A DNA stretch of 64,000 nucleotides, taken from DATJPW01 sp963752855 (GTDB lineage: Bacteria; Desulfobacterota; Desulfomonilia; Desulfomonilales; Desulfomonilaceae). Positions 27,216 to 37,559 of this stretch are shown one piece after another. The position numbers were made by a program, and so were the translations under genes. The stretch is taken from assembly GCA_963752855.1 (NCBI GenBank), contig CAVVZX010000036.1, forward strand, positions 124,001 through 188,000, written 5' to 3'. Each line of letters begins with the position of its first letter. The stretch's first letter is position 1. The notes under the pieces are model-generated. The model worked only from the letters and a program-made list of their open reading frames with translations. It ran no database searches and was not told where the DNA came from.

Positions 27216-27512
27216 TCATTCTCTTATAAATCCAAAATAGATTATGACGAGAGCGATTGCGCCCATCACCGCCAAGAAAATCAACAGATCATAGAGTTGA
27301 ACTGAGCCCTTAGGATATAAATAATAATAGCTGGCGCTTCCCGCTAACAATCCGAAAATGCCCAGAGCGACAATTTTTTGCCCGCTAAACCAAGCGTAGA
27401 CAAAAATCAGGGCGCAGAACCCGATAAAGATCGGATGGAGGGCCAATTCCGCGCCGCTGCTGACACCCAGCAGATCATTAATCCAGTCGAACAAATTCGT
27501 CAAAGTTTCCAT
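27216..27512 (-). CDS. Small inner-membrane protein, unknown function
   Basis: 98 aa with about three hydrophobic helices (LHPIFIGFCALIFVYAWF, IVALGIFGLLAGSASYYYL, LLIFLAVMGAIALVIIYFGF). AGGAG lies about 8 bases before ATG 27512; an earlier in-frame GTG at 27539 is less likely. No family was recognised. It is convergent with the small secreted protein gene. Confidence 0.6.
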   Translation of the reverse strand: METLTNLFDWINDLLGVSSGAELALHPIFIGFCALIFVYAWFSGQKIVALGIFGLLAGSASYYYLYPKGSVQLYDLLIFLAVMGAIALVIIYFGFIRE

Positions 27513-27637
27513 GACAAGAACTCCTGTGCCGACGACCAAAACAGGTTCACTTTCAAAAAGTGAAAATTTGGGAAGGGATTCTGTGCTCCTCTAGCATGTT
27601 TACCGGATAAACGCAAACCATATCGGCTGCATGAGCC

Positions 27638-27666
27638 TTGACAATGCTCGTCGCGACGCGTAAGAA
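27638..27666 (+). promoter_or_regulatory. Candidate promoter upstream of fusA
   Basis: TTGACA at 27638-27643, a 17-base spacer and TAAGAA at 27661-27666. The leader to fusA (about 235 bases) includes a GTTCTCCC...GGGGAGAG stem near 27780-27818. Nothing else was identified in the 27540-27902 gap. Confidence 0.38.
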
Positions 27667-27902
27667 TTACCCGATGATCATGGACCGGGTTATCGTATGT
27701 ATGCCCCGTAAAGCCTCTGGTAGCATCGCGCTGAAAACCCGGTAATCATTACTGAGAGATATTTAAGACAATCGAGATTGTTCTCCCTGATCCTGCCGAA
27801 GAGAGAGAACGGGGAGAGTGCTTATGCGGCAGTTCAGCGGAACTTTACCAGGGATTGAGCTGTCTTGATCAGATTGGCCATCAACATAGTCCGGAGATAT
27901 TG

Positions 27903-29937
27903 GTGACTCCAAATCTTGCAAAAATTCGCAATATAGGCATAACGGCTCACATTGATGCCGGCAAAACTACGCTAACAGAGCGGATTCTGTTCTATACGAA
28001 AAGGATCCACAAAATCGGGGAAGTAGATGATGGTTCCGCAACTATGGATTATATGCCCCAGGAGCAAGAGAGGGGCATCACCATTACTTCTGCGGCAACT
28101 TTCTTTCAATGGAAGGGCTATGAAATCCATCTCATCGACACCCCGGGCCATGTGGATTTTACCATTGAGGTGGAGCGCTCGTTGCGCGTGCTTGACGGAG
28201 TTGTGGCGGTCATCTGTGGTGTAGGCGGCGTGGAGCCGCAGACAGAGACGGTGTGGCATCAAGCCGAACGCTACAAAGTTCCCCGAATAGCATTCGTCAA
28301 CAAACTTGACCGAGTTGGCGCGGATTTTGACCGGGCGGTCTCCATGATGAAGGAAAGGTTGGGCGCTCATCCTGTGCCAGTCCAATTACCCATTAAATTG
28401 GGTGACGATTTTCTGGGGGTAATCGACCTCATACATATGAGGGCCGTCATTTGGGAGCAGGCGACGCGGGGGGAAGAATTTGAATATGTCGACATACCCT
28501 CCGAACATCAGGAACAGGCGGAGACTGCTCGAAAGTTTATGATAGAAACAGCGGCGGAAATGGATGAAGAATTGTTGGAACACTATCTTGAACACGAAGA
28601 TCTGGACGAAAAGCAGATCGTCAGGGGCCTACGAATTGGGACGCTTGCCAATAAAATTGTTCCTGTGCTGTGCGGTTCGGCGCTCAAGAATCAAGGTGTG
28701 CAGCCCGTAATTGACGCTGTTATAGATTTCCTACCGTCTCCACTGGACGTTCTTCCGGTGACCGGCATAAATCCTGAGACCGAACAAGAAGAAAAACGCG
28801 AGCCCTCGATAAAGGCCCCTATGTGCGCATTCGCATTCAAAGTCCTGATGGACCAGGGGAGGAAAACCACTTACCTGAGAATCTACTCCGGCGAGCTGCA
28901 CTCCGAGCAGGAGGTTTATAATGCCTCCCGACAAGTGAAAGAACGCGTGGCCCGACTATTTCTGATGCACGCGAATAAAAGAGAGAAGATCAAGTCTGCG
29001 CCCGCCGGCAGCATAGCTCTTGCAGTAGGACTCAAGGAAACGAGGACAGGAGACACCCTCACGGACCCGCGTGCTCCTTTGATTCTGGAATCGCTGGACA
29101 TGCAGCGCCCCGTGATCTCTACCGCGGTTGAGCCGATGACTCGAGCAGATCAAGAAAAGCTCATCGCGACCCTGGAAAAAATCGCTTTAGAGGACCCGAC
29201 ATTCACATTCAATGAAGATCAAGAAACGGGTCAATTGCTCATATCCGGAATGGGCGAACTCCACCTGGAAATTATTGTCGACCGCTTGAAGCGCGAGTTC
29301 GGTGTCGAAGTCCACACGGGTAAACCCCAGGTTGTGTACAAGGAAACCGTCATGTCCAGTGGCCAGGCTCATGTGATATTTGACCGGGAAATTCATGACG
29401 TACGTCATATGGGTGAGGTCACGTTGAAGGTAGAGCCCGGGGCAAGGGGCAGCGGCGTTGCTTTCCAAGTAGCCGCCGACCTTGAAGCTTCTGTGGATAA
29501 GGAAATAATCGCTCAGGTGGAACAAGGGGCGAAAGAAGCTACTCTGGCCGGGGTTTTGGCAGGTAATGAGGTAGTGGATATCAGCGTGACTCTGCAGGCG
29601 TTTGGGCCGGATTTGAATTCCATGACCGGGCTTGGATTAAAGGTGGCCTCTTCTCAGGCGTCTAAAGAAGCGTAGTGAAAAAGCATCTCCGGTCTTGCTT
29701 GAGCCATATATGAAAGTCGAAGTTGTCGCGCCCGAAGAATTCGTCGGGGAAGTTATCGCGGATTTGAACAGCAGGCGTGGACGAGTCGAAGAAGTCAGCC
29801 CACGCGGCAAGACTTCCGTTGTTACCGCTGTGGCGCCTCTGGCTGCAATGTTCGGCTATTCCACTTCCTTACGATCCATAACTCAAGGAAGAGGCATCTT
29901 TACCATGCAGTATTCGCATTATGATGCGAAGTCCTAA
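27903..29937 (+). CDS. fusA: Translation elongation factor G (one-base frame break at about 29673)
   Basis: GTPase that drives ribosomal translocation and recycling. GTG 27903 after GGAG gives MTPNLAKIRNIGITAHIDAGKTTLTERILFYT (P-loop). RGITITSAATFFQW (switch I), LIDTPGHVDF (G3) and FVNKLDRVGADF (G4) follow. The written frame ends at 29675 just after LNSMTGLGLKVASSQASKEA. The last 80 residues (SPVLLEPYMKVEVVAPEEF to TMQYSHYDAKS, domains IV-V end) continue one base over to 29937. Skipping T29673 restores a normal 678-residue EF-G. No rpsL/rpsG lies nearby, so this may be a second EF-G gene. Confidence 0.93.
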
Positions 29938-29957
29938 CTTATCAAAAATTCAATTTA

Positions 29958-30572
29958 TTAGCTTCCTGGTTTAACATGAAACTCCCGCGGGCCGCCTACA
30001 TTGCTGAACGCTGAATTAAAATTTCGATACAGCGCATGATAATTGCGTATCCGATGCCACTTCTTCAAATATCCGGGAGGGAGATCGTCCCGCTCCTCAA
30101 CTTTGTCCCAACCTCCAGGCAAAGGAAATGCGTAGTACGGGAATTCCTTTGGCAAGCCTCGAACGAGAATCACCTGGGGTATAACCCACTCGCGGAGCGC
30201 CATATAGACCCGATGCATTCCGTCATTAATAATCAGATGAAATGATCCATCCTGTTCAATGGATTCCTCCACTACCGGTGGCAAAACATCTACGGGCTCA
30301 CCAAAGCCGTCTAGCGTCAGCCTGATGAAACCGTTCAGGCAGAAGAGATCTACCCCGTGCTCCTGCAATGACCATTTGAGTTCACGCACTTTAGTAAGCT
30401 CGTCTTTTAATATGTAATTTTGTGGGGGGGACAGATATTTGGGCGAAATCTTTTCCAATGAGATGAGAGCATTCTGATAGATTTTTATTTCCGGGGCCTT
30501 GAGCATAGTCACTTCGGACAATCTCTTTACCAGCTCATCTTCAGGAAACCTCTCCACCTGAAGAACCTTCAT
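29958..30572 (-). CDS. Hypothetical protein with a ParB/Srx-like segment
   Basis: 204 aa, no confident family. The central part has FHLIINDGMHRVYMALREW, reminiscent of the G-x-HR motif of ParB/sulfiredoxin-fold proteins. It is followed by PYYAFPLPGGWDKVEERDDLP and a basic C-terminus. No signal or membrane segment. It is 43 bases downstream of the deaminase gene on the same strand, so the two may work together; the function is not inferred further. Confidence 0.6.
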   Translation of the reverse strand: MKVLQVERFPEDELVKRLSEVTMLKAPEIKIYQNALISLEKISPKYLSPPQNYILKDELTKVRELKWSLQEHGVDLFCLNGFIRLTLDGFGEPVDVLPPVVEESIEQDGSFHLIINDGMHRVYMALREWVIPQVILVRGLPKEFPYYAFPLPGGWDKVEERDDLPPGYLKKWHRIRNYHALYRNFNSAFSNVGGPREFHVKPGS

Positions 30573-30615
30573 CAGCGCCTCCTTCGGACAAAATTCATAA
30601 CGAACCCGGAGCCGT

Positions 30616-31230
30616 CTAGGACCTAGTTTGCTCCAGAACCAATTTCAGGGTTTCCGGATCAAGCTGATCCGGTTCTTCGGGCGAAGTCGCGGGCATGCTG
30701 CGCACGGAGGATCCCTGCAAAACCCGGATGACCATATCCACGGCATCGTCGGATATCCGGATCTGCCGAAATTCCCTTATACTGTCATTGGATTCCATAA
30801 TCCCGCGCCAATACAAGTCGAACTCTTTGTTCTTCGATTCGTAGGGCTCTTCGAAGAAGATCTCTGTAATACCGGCTTGAATGAGTTGTTTGAAGCACCA
30901 ATTACAGGGTTCGAGCGTGCAATAGAGACTGGCGCCCTCGAGCGAGATCCCGAATCTTGCCGCCTGATCTACCGCGTTGACTTCAGCGTGACTGGAGATA
31001 CAGTAATTGTACTTGTCCGCGTCATGCGCTCCGATACTTCGTCTGAGACAGAAATCCGGTCCATGATCGATGCAATGGGGCGCTCCATGGACCGCGCCGT
31101 TGTACCCCGTTGCCAAAACTCGGTTGTTCCTAACAATCACTGCGCCGACTTTTCTGGAATTACATGTAGATCTGACGCTCAATAACTTGGCCAGTAACAT
31201 GAAGTACTCATGCCATGAAGGTCTGTTCAT
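30616..31230 (-). CDS. Deoxycytidylate deaminase family protein
   Basis: 204-aa zinc deaminase. The catalytic motif CISSHAEVNAVDQA (HAE) and the second zinc site TLEPCNWCFKQLI (PCxxC) are clear, after SRKVGAVIVRNNRVLATGYNG. The family converts dCMP to dUMP for thymidylate synthesis. The last 60 residues are longer than usual and unrecognised. The neighbouring hypothetical protein could be a partner. Confidence 0.85.
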   Translation of the reverse strand: MNRPSWHEYFMLLAKLLSVRSTCNSRKVGAVIVRNNRVLATGYNGAVHGAPHCIDHGPDFCLRRSIGAHDADKYNYCISSHAEVNAVDQAARFGISLEGASLYCTLEPCNWCFKQLIQAGITEIFFEEPYESKNKEFDLYWRGIMESNDSIREFRQIRISDDAVDMVIRVLQGSSVRSMPATSPEEPDQLDPETLKLVLEQTRS

Positions 31231-31274
31231 AAGTTCGCTTCTTTCCGACTTTGTTCAATTAGCATTTATGCCGC

Positions 31275-32339
31275 TTACAGCGGCTCAACGAGGTTTCGTA
31301 TGTGTCCTGATTCTACGTCTTCCATGAATTGTTCGCCGAGAATATCGCTTAACCTCGAGACCTCATCCCACCGACTGATCCTCTCGGAAGGATTATTGAC
31401 GAACGCCGCGAAGTCATTTCTATCCGGCAATCGCCCGTCCGGCAAGAGCTTGATAAAATCGGTGCCAGGAAACACCTGCAGGACATTGGTGAGCTGTCGT
31501 TTCGTCGGGGCTCGCCAGGAAAGCGGCTTGTCAAACCAGCCGGGGACTATTCTTTCCTGATAATGAAAAAACAGGGTAATGCCACCCGTTCCGGGAGCAT
31601 AGTCCTGATTAAGCTGATAATCTATTATTCCTCCGTCCCTGTAAATACCCGGGGGCGCTCCGGGGATATTTCTTACTCCGGCGATGAAATACGGCAGCGA
31701 TCCTGTCGCGAGGGCTGCGGAACGAAGATTCTCCGCGGTCAGCTTAACAGCTCTTCCACGGAACGAATCAAGCAGAAATTCGGGGGTGTCCGGGCCTGAA
31801 AAGAAGACCACCCTTTCGAAGAAGAGTTCGACGCCTCTCGAGGAAACCGCATTGGCTAAGGCGGCTGTAATCAGACCAGCGGCCTGCGTTCTGCGCTTTT
31901 CCACCCCCGCCGGTCCTCGTCCTCGCGCCGTATGTACGGCCAGTTGGTAGACCGGATGCTCCAGTAGTCCGGGGATGTCGTGAGGTTGAAGAAAAGCGTC
32001 CACGTTCCTCATAAGAGCAGCGCTTATTGTTTCGGGAGTGTCCTTCGCTGTAAAGACATTCCGCGAATAGGCTATTCTCAGCCTTTCATGAGCGTCGAGA
32101 GGATCCGAGCAAGCCATAGTCAGGCAACGCCAGGCACCGGCTGAAGCTCCCGCCAACAGAACTCTTCCGGATTTTTCCAAGAACCGACTTTTGATAATGG
32201 CTCTGTCGAAGCCCACTGAAACAAACCACTTGGGTCCTCCCGCAGGCCCTACGAGCACTCGGATTCGCTCGGGTCTCAGCCCTTCGTCCCGAATCAGTGG
32301 CAGGATGGAGGGGCCGGCTCTATAATTGAGATAACTCAT
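31275..32339 (-). CDS. Patatin-like phospholipase family protein
   Basis: 354-aa serine acyl hydrolase. The nucleophile elbow VLLAGASAGAWRCL gives GxSxG with Ser66, and the catalytic Asp is in IYRDGGIIDYQL (DGG). VLVGPAGGPKWF near residue 30 acts as the oxyanion-hole glycine stretch. The frame is open to 32477, but ATG 32339 gives the family-like start. No signal peptide, so it is probably cytoplasmic or membrane-peripheral. Confidence 0.82.
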   Translation of the reverse strand: MSYLNYRAGPSILPLIRDEGLRPERIRVLVGPAGGPKWFVSVGFDRAIIKSRFLEKSGRVLLAGASAGAWRCLTMACSDPLDAHERLRIAYSRNVFTAKDTPETISAALMRNVDAFLQPHDIPGLLEHPVYQLAVHTARGRGPAGVEKRRTQAAGLITAALANAVSSRGVELFFERVVFFSGPDTPEFLLDSFRGRAVKLTAENLRSAALATGSLPYFIAGVRNIPGAPPGIYRDGGIIDYQLNQDYAPGTGGITLFFHYQERIVPGWFDKPLSWRAPTKRQLTNVLQVFPGTDFIKLLPDGRLPDRNDFAAFVNNPSERISRWDEVSRLSDILGEQFMEDVESGHIRNLVEPL

Positions 32340-33062
32340 GCTAATAAAGATACCATCTAGTGGGCTTAAAGCCAACAGGGAGGGGTTGACCGTAATATTC
32401 AAGTATTTTCGTATTGATGTTAGTCTGTTGGGCTTGTTTCTAACAGTAGACATAAAGTCACAACTCGGATATGACAAAAACTTAGTGATTTTGTAAGTTT
32501 TTTCTTGACAATGTTTCCGTTATGATGGATTAGGTGGTTACATTTTGACGTGGAGGAAGGGTATGTTGAGAAGTAACCCGCCCATCCATCTGGTTTCACT
32601 TAAATTTCCACTGACCAAGACTGTTGGAGACTCCTGACGATCACTTTCACTCAGCTCGAACGTGATCTCAGAGGAGCCTTGCGGTGATGCTCGAACATAT
32701 TAGGGCATGCCGGTCTGAAGTTTAGACAAAGAAAATAGTAATCGTGTCGGCGCTTCGAACTGGGGGGCGTACACGGCGCCGAATTTTGTCCGAAATGATC
32801 CCCGCTCTCTCACTCACCACTTCATCACTTTATGATTTTAGCCGATTTAGTTCCTCTAATTAGTAAACTATCTTACATTTATTATAAATTACATTATAGA
32901 TTATATATTATTTACTAAAATTAAATTGTATTTGTTTAATAGTATATATTTTTTCTAACAACTTGGTTAAAATTAGTGGAATTGCGTCACTTTTTGCTTG
33001 ACATAAATCCCAAAAAAATATCTAAGCGAAACCGAGAAGTTCGAGCTGGGAGGAAGGGTCAA
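32340..33062 (+). other. AT-rich intergenic region
   Basis: No gene supported. It contains an orphan start-like sequence, GGAGGAAGGGTATG followed by 24 codons (about 32563-32637), that resembles the start region of the downstream membrane protein gene. A very AT-rich stretch lies at 32820-32975. The 18-mer AAGGGTATGTTGAGAAGT at 32557-32574 is repeated at 34331-34348. Confidence 0.6.
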
Positions 33063-34117
33063 ATGAGAAGAAGACCTTTTAGTGTGTTGGTATGTCTAAT
33101 ATTTTTATTACTGTATGTCGCTGCTGCCGCCCAATCCGGTCAGGATACAATAGACGTAATTATTAGTCCGCCTGAGTGGCGTAGAGCGGCGTTTAGCCCA
33201 CAATCCGATCAAGGACCAGAGGAGTGGCAGGAGGCGGCCACCCGACCGTTCCGCGGAATAGGCGCCTCACGAGGCGTCCGATCATTCGCCAAGCCTATCG
33301 TAAAATGCAAGCCGCCGCTTTGCCCACCGATCGGGCCGTGCGGAATTGCGCCGTCTCCACCATGCAATCTCCCCAAGCGCATGTGCGGTCAGTGGGAATT
33401 AGCGACCCAGGTCTTCTTCGCACGAACTCGGGGGACGGTCCGATGGCCGGCTCAGGTGCTCGGCATCTCCGGCAACTGAGGCGGACCTGAATGACGACCT
33501 TGGGATCCCTTCACACCAAACTTTATTAGAATATTCGGCCTTCTATCAAATTCGCCCCAATTGGGCAGTATTTTACTCGGTGATGCCCATATCCTTGGAA
33601 GGGACCGGTCTTCCGAACAGGACCATTTACTTCGGTCAGATCCCGCTCCCGGCGAACATCCCGGTCCATACAAAATGGGATTTCCTCTACCAAAGGGTCG
33701 GTCTTAGTTTATCAGCCGATTCTTACCTGCAATGCGTCGGTATCTATATATAATTCTTGGCTATTCAACGATCAGCGCCTCAGCGTGCAAAATACGGTGT
33801 GCCCCTTGGCTAAATGCACCACGCTTGATCGGACCAGGCACATGGTCATGTCCGGAATTGACGTCCAAAAATGCATCCGCACCATGTGCAACGGCGCAAC
33901 GCTTTCTTGCGACAACAGAGTAGGGATAGGATATTTGGACGGAACCTTCGCCCTGGATGTTCAGGCCGGCTTTCGGTTCAGCGTGCCTATGAATTGTGGT
34001 CGCTGGGGCTTTGCTAGGGGAGGTTACCGATTGATTAATTTTACTGAAGACCGAACTGACTTGCGGCTTGACACTACTTTGGAAGGTGGTTTTGTGGAGG
34101 GAGGTTTAATCTTCTGA
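33063..34117 (+). CDS. Outer-membrane beta-barrel-like protein (two one-base frame breaks)
   Basis: About 350 residues, with GGGAGGAAGG before ATG 33063. Residues 1-26 form a signal peptide (RRPFSVLVCLIFLLLYVAAAAQ). The middle reads QWELATQVFFARTRGTVRWP, then after an extra T at 33477 ADLNDDLGIPSHQTLLEYSA and YQIRPNWAVFYSVMPISLEG. After an extra C at 33730 it reads ASVSIYNSWLFNDQ. It ends GGFVEGGLIF, with the C-terminal Phe and alternating hydrophobics of barrel proteins. The family function is unknown. Its neighbourhood is AT-rich compared with the rest of the window. Confidence 0.7.
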
Positions 34118-34276
34118 GCCGCGGCAGACTGTTTTGAATGGCGCCGGAAACTGAATGTCCTAACCAGGGGCTTTGAGACCTTACCTTGATTGAATGTCCG
34201 CTCTCAAGGATTTCATGGGCCTTTGAAGCTACCCTCCTCCGGCGCCATTCCTTGTTTACCCTAATTCCAGAAAAAC

Positions 34277-34321
34277 GAAAAGCCCGATACGGCTCAATCA
34301 GCCGCCCCTTTAGGGCTTTTC
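34277..34321 (+). terminator. Nested stem, probable terminator
   Basis: GAAAAGCCC (34277-34285) pairs with GGGCTTTTC (34313-34321) enclosing a CGGCT.../...AGCCG inner stem. It lies about 160 bases after the barrel protein stop; the stem itself ends in TTTT. Confidence 0.5.
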
Positions 34322-34683
34322 AACGGTCAAAAGGGTATGTTGAGAAGTGCCTCCCTGTTATCACATCTCCGTGTGTAAGCAACTTCTTTTTCACATTTTC
34401 GCTCAAAAAATTTATTGTTTTATGATCTAGCATTGTCTTTTCAATATAATATGACACATAGAATAATATTATTTATGATCAAATAGATACAATATGCTAT
34501 AATTTATAGTATTGTTGTCTTAGTTAGCAGCCGGTACGCTCAGACGCTGAGCCCTTATCTCTCTTCTCGATCGATTCATTATAAGATAAAAATAGCCCAT
34601 ATATCGCCATTTACAAAAAATCCTAAATGTGGTATATTCGATTTTGAATCATATTTTCTGCATGGACCAAACAAGGAGGCAAG

Positions 34684-35389
34684 ATGATCCCCAACGATAG
34701 TAGTAGAAATTCCGGCCCTAGGGATCAGCTAAACGTTTCAGGATGGACTAGCCTTCATTCTTGGATATTTCTGGCAATCGTGATTCTTGCCGTGCTGGTC
34801 ATGGGATTCCAGAATAGATATCATTACTTGAGCCCGCTTGGATTGGGCAAAGCTTATAGAATCGATAAATTGTTTGGCGGAATTCAAGAGTACAGATCCT
34901 TCCAAAGGTTGGATTGTGGCCCAACTTCAACCCATTCAGCAACCTATGTCCATGTCGGGTCCACCCCCTGAGTCTTCCCAGGCTGTTCCTATGCATATGC
35001 AGGGAATGCCTTCAGCTCCTCCTGGAACCGTGGGAACAGGCGCAGCTCAGGCCCCAGAGTCAACAGAAGAGGAGGCTGCTCCTCCTGAAATTACTAGGGA
35101 GGCTCAGCCGAAAACCGCCGTTCGCGGAAAAGAATCGCCTGAGATGAGCTTGGACGAAAGAGTGAAACAGTTTCAGAAAGCCTTCCCAGGTTTTGGGAAA
35201 GAAGAGTTCCAGTTGGCAAATGACGATCTGTATCCGGATTGGAAAAAGAATGTTGCTCCAAATGGAACATGGCCGGAATTCTTGGGTGTGTACAGGGATT
35301 TTGTCCAATGGTGGACGGATCAGGGTTCCCCCCCCGAGGCCGGAGCGAAGCTTTGGAAGGATTTCTTAACTTCGCGCCAAAAGCGGTAG
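34684..35389 (+). CDS. Membrane-anchored Pro/Gln-rich protein (one-base frame break at about 34894)
   Basis: About 234 residues of unknown function, with AGGAGG before ATG 34684. One membrane helix, SWIFLAIVILAVLVMGF (residues 22-38), is followed by a short basic part. The frame breaks at an extra A at 34894 and continues DPSKGWIVAQLQPIQQPMSMSG. Then come a Pro/Met/Ala-rich linker, an acidic patch (ESTEEEAAPPE) and a C-terminal alpha-helical part with WPEFLGVYRDFVQWW. It is convergent with yacL. The 34322-34683 gap is AT-rich and otherwise empty. Confidence 0.6.
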
Positions 35390-35412
35390 ATTCAAGAGGC
35401 TCTGATTCCCGG

Positions 35413-36396
35413 CTATGTTTTTATCGTGGCGAAAATCATCCTGCCCGCTGTGGTTTGTAGGACACTTGTAACGGTTACGTCCACATTTCTGCCCATGTAA
35501 CGTCTGCCGTTATCTATTACCACCATAGTGCCGTCATCAAGATATGCCACGCCTTGGCCGTGCTCTTTTCCTTCCTTCATTATTTGCACCCTGATGTTCT
35601 CCCCGGGAAGAACGATTGGTTTCAGGGCATTCGCCAATTGATTGATGTTGAGCACCTGAATGGAATGCACTTCGGCTACCTTGTTGAGGTTGAAATCGTT
35701 GGTTATTATTGGATAACCGGTTTCTTTGGCCATAGAAATCAATTTCTGGTCTACTTCTTTTATCGCGGGATAATCCGAGTCGCTGATAACTACATTCACG
35801 TACGACTGCTTCTGAATTTTGTTGAGAATGTCCAAACCACGGCGTCCTCTAGTACGTTTCGTGGAATCGGACGAGTCAGCGATCGTCTGTAGTTCCTTTA
35901 GAATGAACTGAGGAATTATCAGATCCCCCATGGCAAAACCCGTTCCACATACATCCGCAATACGTCCATCTATGATGACCGAAGTGTCAAGAATGCCCAT
36001 GATTCCACCATTCTTCTCTGCTGTTTCGGTCAGTTTCTTCTTCAACTCCCATGATTTTGCGGACCCCAACTGCATGCCTATCAAGCTTATCATCACTACA
36101 ATCAATTCGTAAACTAGGGCTGAAATCTGCGGCGCATCAAAAATGTAACTCACCGGCAAACCGAGCAGCATGCCAATTATTGCGCCGATAACAATGCCCG
36201 CTACTCCACCGATAATCTTGTAGACTTCTGTGGTGATCCACCAACGCAGGAAGCACAGACATGTAACTCCCAGCAGAACTCCCACGAAGGCGCAAAGCAT
36301 GATTGCTAAATAATCAAGGCCGAGATACGATCCGATCAGGGTGAAAAAGAATGCCGGAATGATTACAAGAGCGGCGGACAGCATCTTGCCGGGCAT
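35413..36396 (-). CDS. yacL: PIN/TRAM-domain membrane protein (YacL family)
   Basis: 327 aa. Four hydrophobic helices in the first 115 residues are followed by a PIN domain (GILDTSVIIDGRIADVCGTGF, ITNDFNLNKVAEV) with the acidic nuclease residues. A C-terminal TRAM domain (VLPGENIRVQIMKEGKEHGQGVAYLDDGTMVV) follows. The family is thought to be a membrane-tethered RNase, but its target is unknown. It follows carD as in many bacteria. Confidence 0.92.
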   Translation of the reverse strand: MPGKMLSAALVIIPAFFFTLIGSYLGLDYLAIMLCAFVGVLLGVTCLCFLRWWITTEVYKIIGGVAGIVIGAIIGMLLGLPVSYIFDAPQISALVYELIVVMISLIGMQLGSAKSWELKKKLTETAEKNGGIMGILDTSVIIDGRIADVCGTGFAMGDLIIPQFILKELQTIADSSDSTKRTRGRRGLDILNKIQKQSYVNVVISDSDYPAIKEVDQKLISMAKETGYPIITNDFNLNKVAEVHSIQVLNINQLANALKPIVLPGENIRVQIMKEGKEHGQGVAYLDDGTMVVIDNGRRYMGRNVDVTVTSVLQTTAGRMIFATIKT

Positions 36397-36447
36397 CAGC
36401 CGTAAGTCCTTTCGACATAGCAGTGGACGGGTGGGAAGAGGTAAGCG

Positions 36448-36970
36448 TTAGCTCATCTTCTCTTCGGGGGGATTGGATGTCTGCGATTGATGAAAAATCC
36501 TGGTTATCGTTCGTTCTATCTCGCGTTCATCAGTCCTCTTCGCGATGGACAATTCTTTAATGAGAAGGTTTCTTGCTTGGTCGAAAAGCCTGCGCTCCCC
36601 ATATGACAGATCTTTGGATTCTTTAAGCAAGCTCAAGTCCCGAAAAACTTCCGCTGCTTGAAAGATGCTGCCGTTTCGCATTTTTTCCTGATATTCACGA
36701 AGTCGTTTATTCCAAGTCTGAGAATCAGCCTTAATTCTCATTTTGAGGACTTCTATTACTTTCGGCACTTCCGTTTCATCGACTATTTTGCGGACCCGAT
36801 TGGATAGCGCTTTGTCGATCGGCAGTTTTATTAGCGGTGTTAGCTTTATTTATTTCTGTTTCCAATATATAGCAGAGTTGGTCCGAGTCCCCTATTTTTT
36901 CCTTCTTTATGTCCAATACTCGCGCCACACCATGAATCGGATAAACGACAACGTCTCCGATTTCAAACAT
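36448..36970 (-). CDS. carD: CarD-family RNA polymerase-binding regulator (one-base frame break at about 36832)
   Basis: CarD/CdnL proteins bind RNA polymerase beta and stabilise open complexes, notably at rRNA promoters. ATG 36970 after GGGAG gives MFEIGDVVVYPIHGVARVLDI, the RNAP-interaction domain. After INKANTA the frame breaks; one base over it continues IKLPIDKALSNRVRKIVDETEVPKVIEVLKMR and the helical DNA-binding end (WNKRLREYQEKMRNGSIFQAAEVFRDL). A duplicated A at 36831-36832 explains it. The total of about 173 aa matches the family. Confidence 0.88.
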
Positions 36971-37232
36971 TTGCCCAGCTCCCTTCATAAATCGGTCCTA
37001 ATTCTCAAGCGTTTGGTTCTTTGCTAATTGGAGCCTCCCCCGCCTAAACCAGCAAAATGATGGGACTTTAGCAGTTAAAAACTAGCCATGCCTTTTTTGG
37101 ATTGAAAGTATCAGGATGGGACGCTACAATCCGAGTGCCCCCTCTCAAACAGACACCAACTCCTTTCAATCGGGGGGTAGGATACACAAGGTATAGTGGT
37201 TTGTCAACAAAAAAGCACAATATGGAGTAAAT

Positions 37233-37559
37233 ATGGGTTCATACATCTTGTGCCTTGTGACCATTGATGATCTAACGAAAGCGTCTGAAATAGCCGGTGT
37301 CCTGGTAGAAAAAAGACTAGCGGCATGCGTGAACATCGTTCCGGAAATACAGTCCATTTATCGGTGGAAAGGTGAAATATGCAATGATACTGAGCGATTG
37401 ATGATCATCAAAACTCAAAAACATCTGTTTGAAAGACTCGAGGCCGTGGTTAAAAAAATGCATCCATATGAGATTCCTGAAATAATATCATTTGATATTC
37501 AGCAGGGTTACCCAGGATACCTGAGATGGATTGATGACTCCACTGAAGCCCCCGCTTGA
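37233..37559 (+). CDS. cutA: Divalent-cation tolerance protein CutA
   Basis: 108-aa trimeric ferredoxin-like protein. VEKRLAACVNIVPEIQSIYRWKGEI and HPYEIPEIISFDIQQGYPGYLRWI are the family signatures. The link to copper tolerance is historical and the true role is uncertain. It overlaps the start of rsmG by 26 bases. Confidence 0.95.
   Translation: MGSYILCLVTIDDLTKASEIAGVLVEKRLAACVNIVPEIQSIYRWKGEICNDTERLMIIKTQKHLFERLEAVVKKMHPYEIPEIISFDIQQGYPGYLRWIDDSTEAPA

Noticed and set aside
33471..33485. Possible selenocysteine read-through at TGA 33477-33479 in the barrel gene
   Set aside because: Reading through the TGA in the same frame gives an unrelated sequence; the barrel-like sequence lies one base over, so a frame break explains it.
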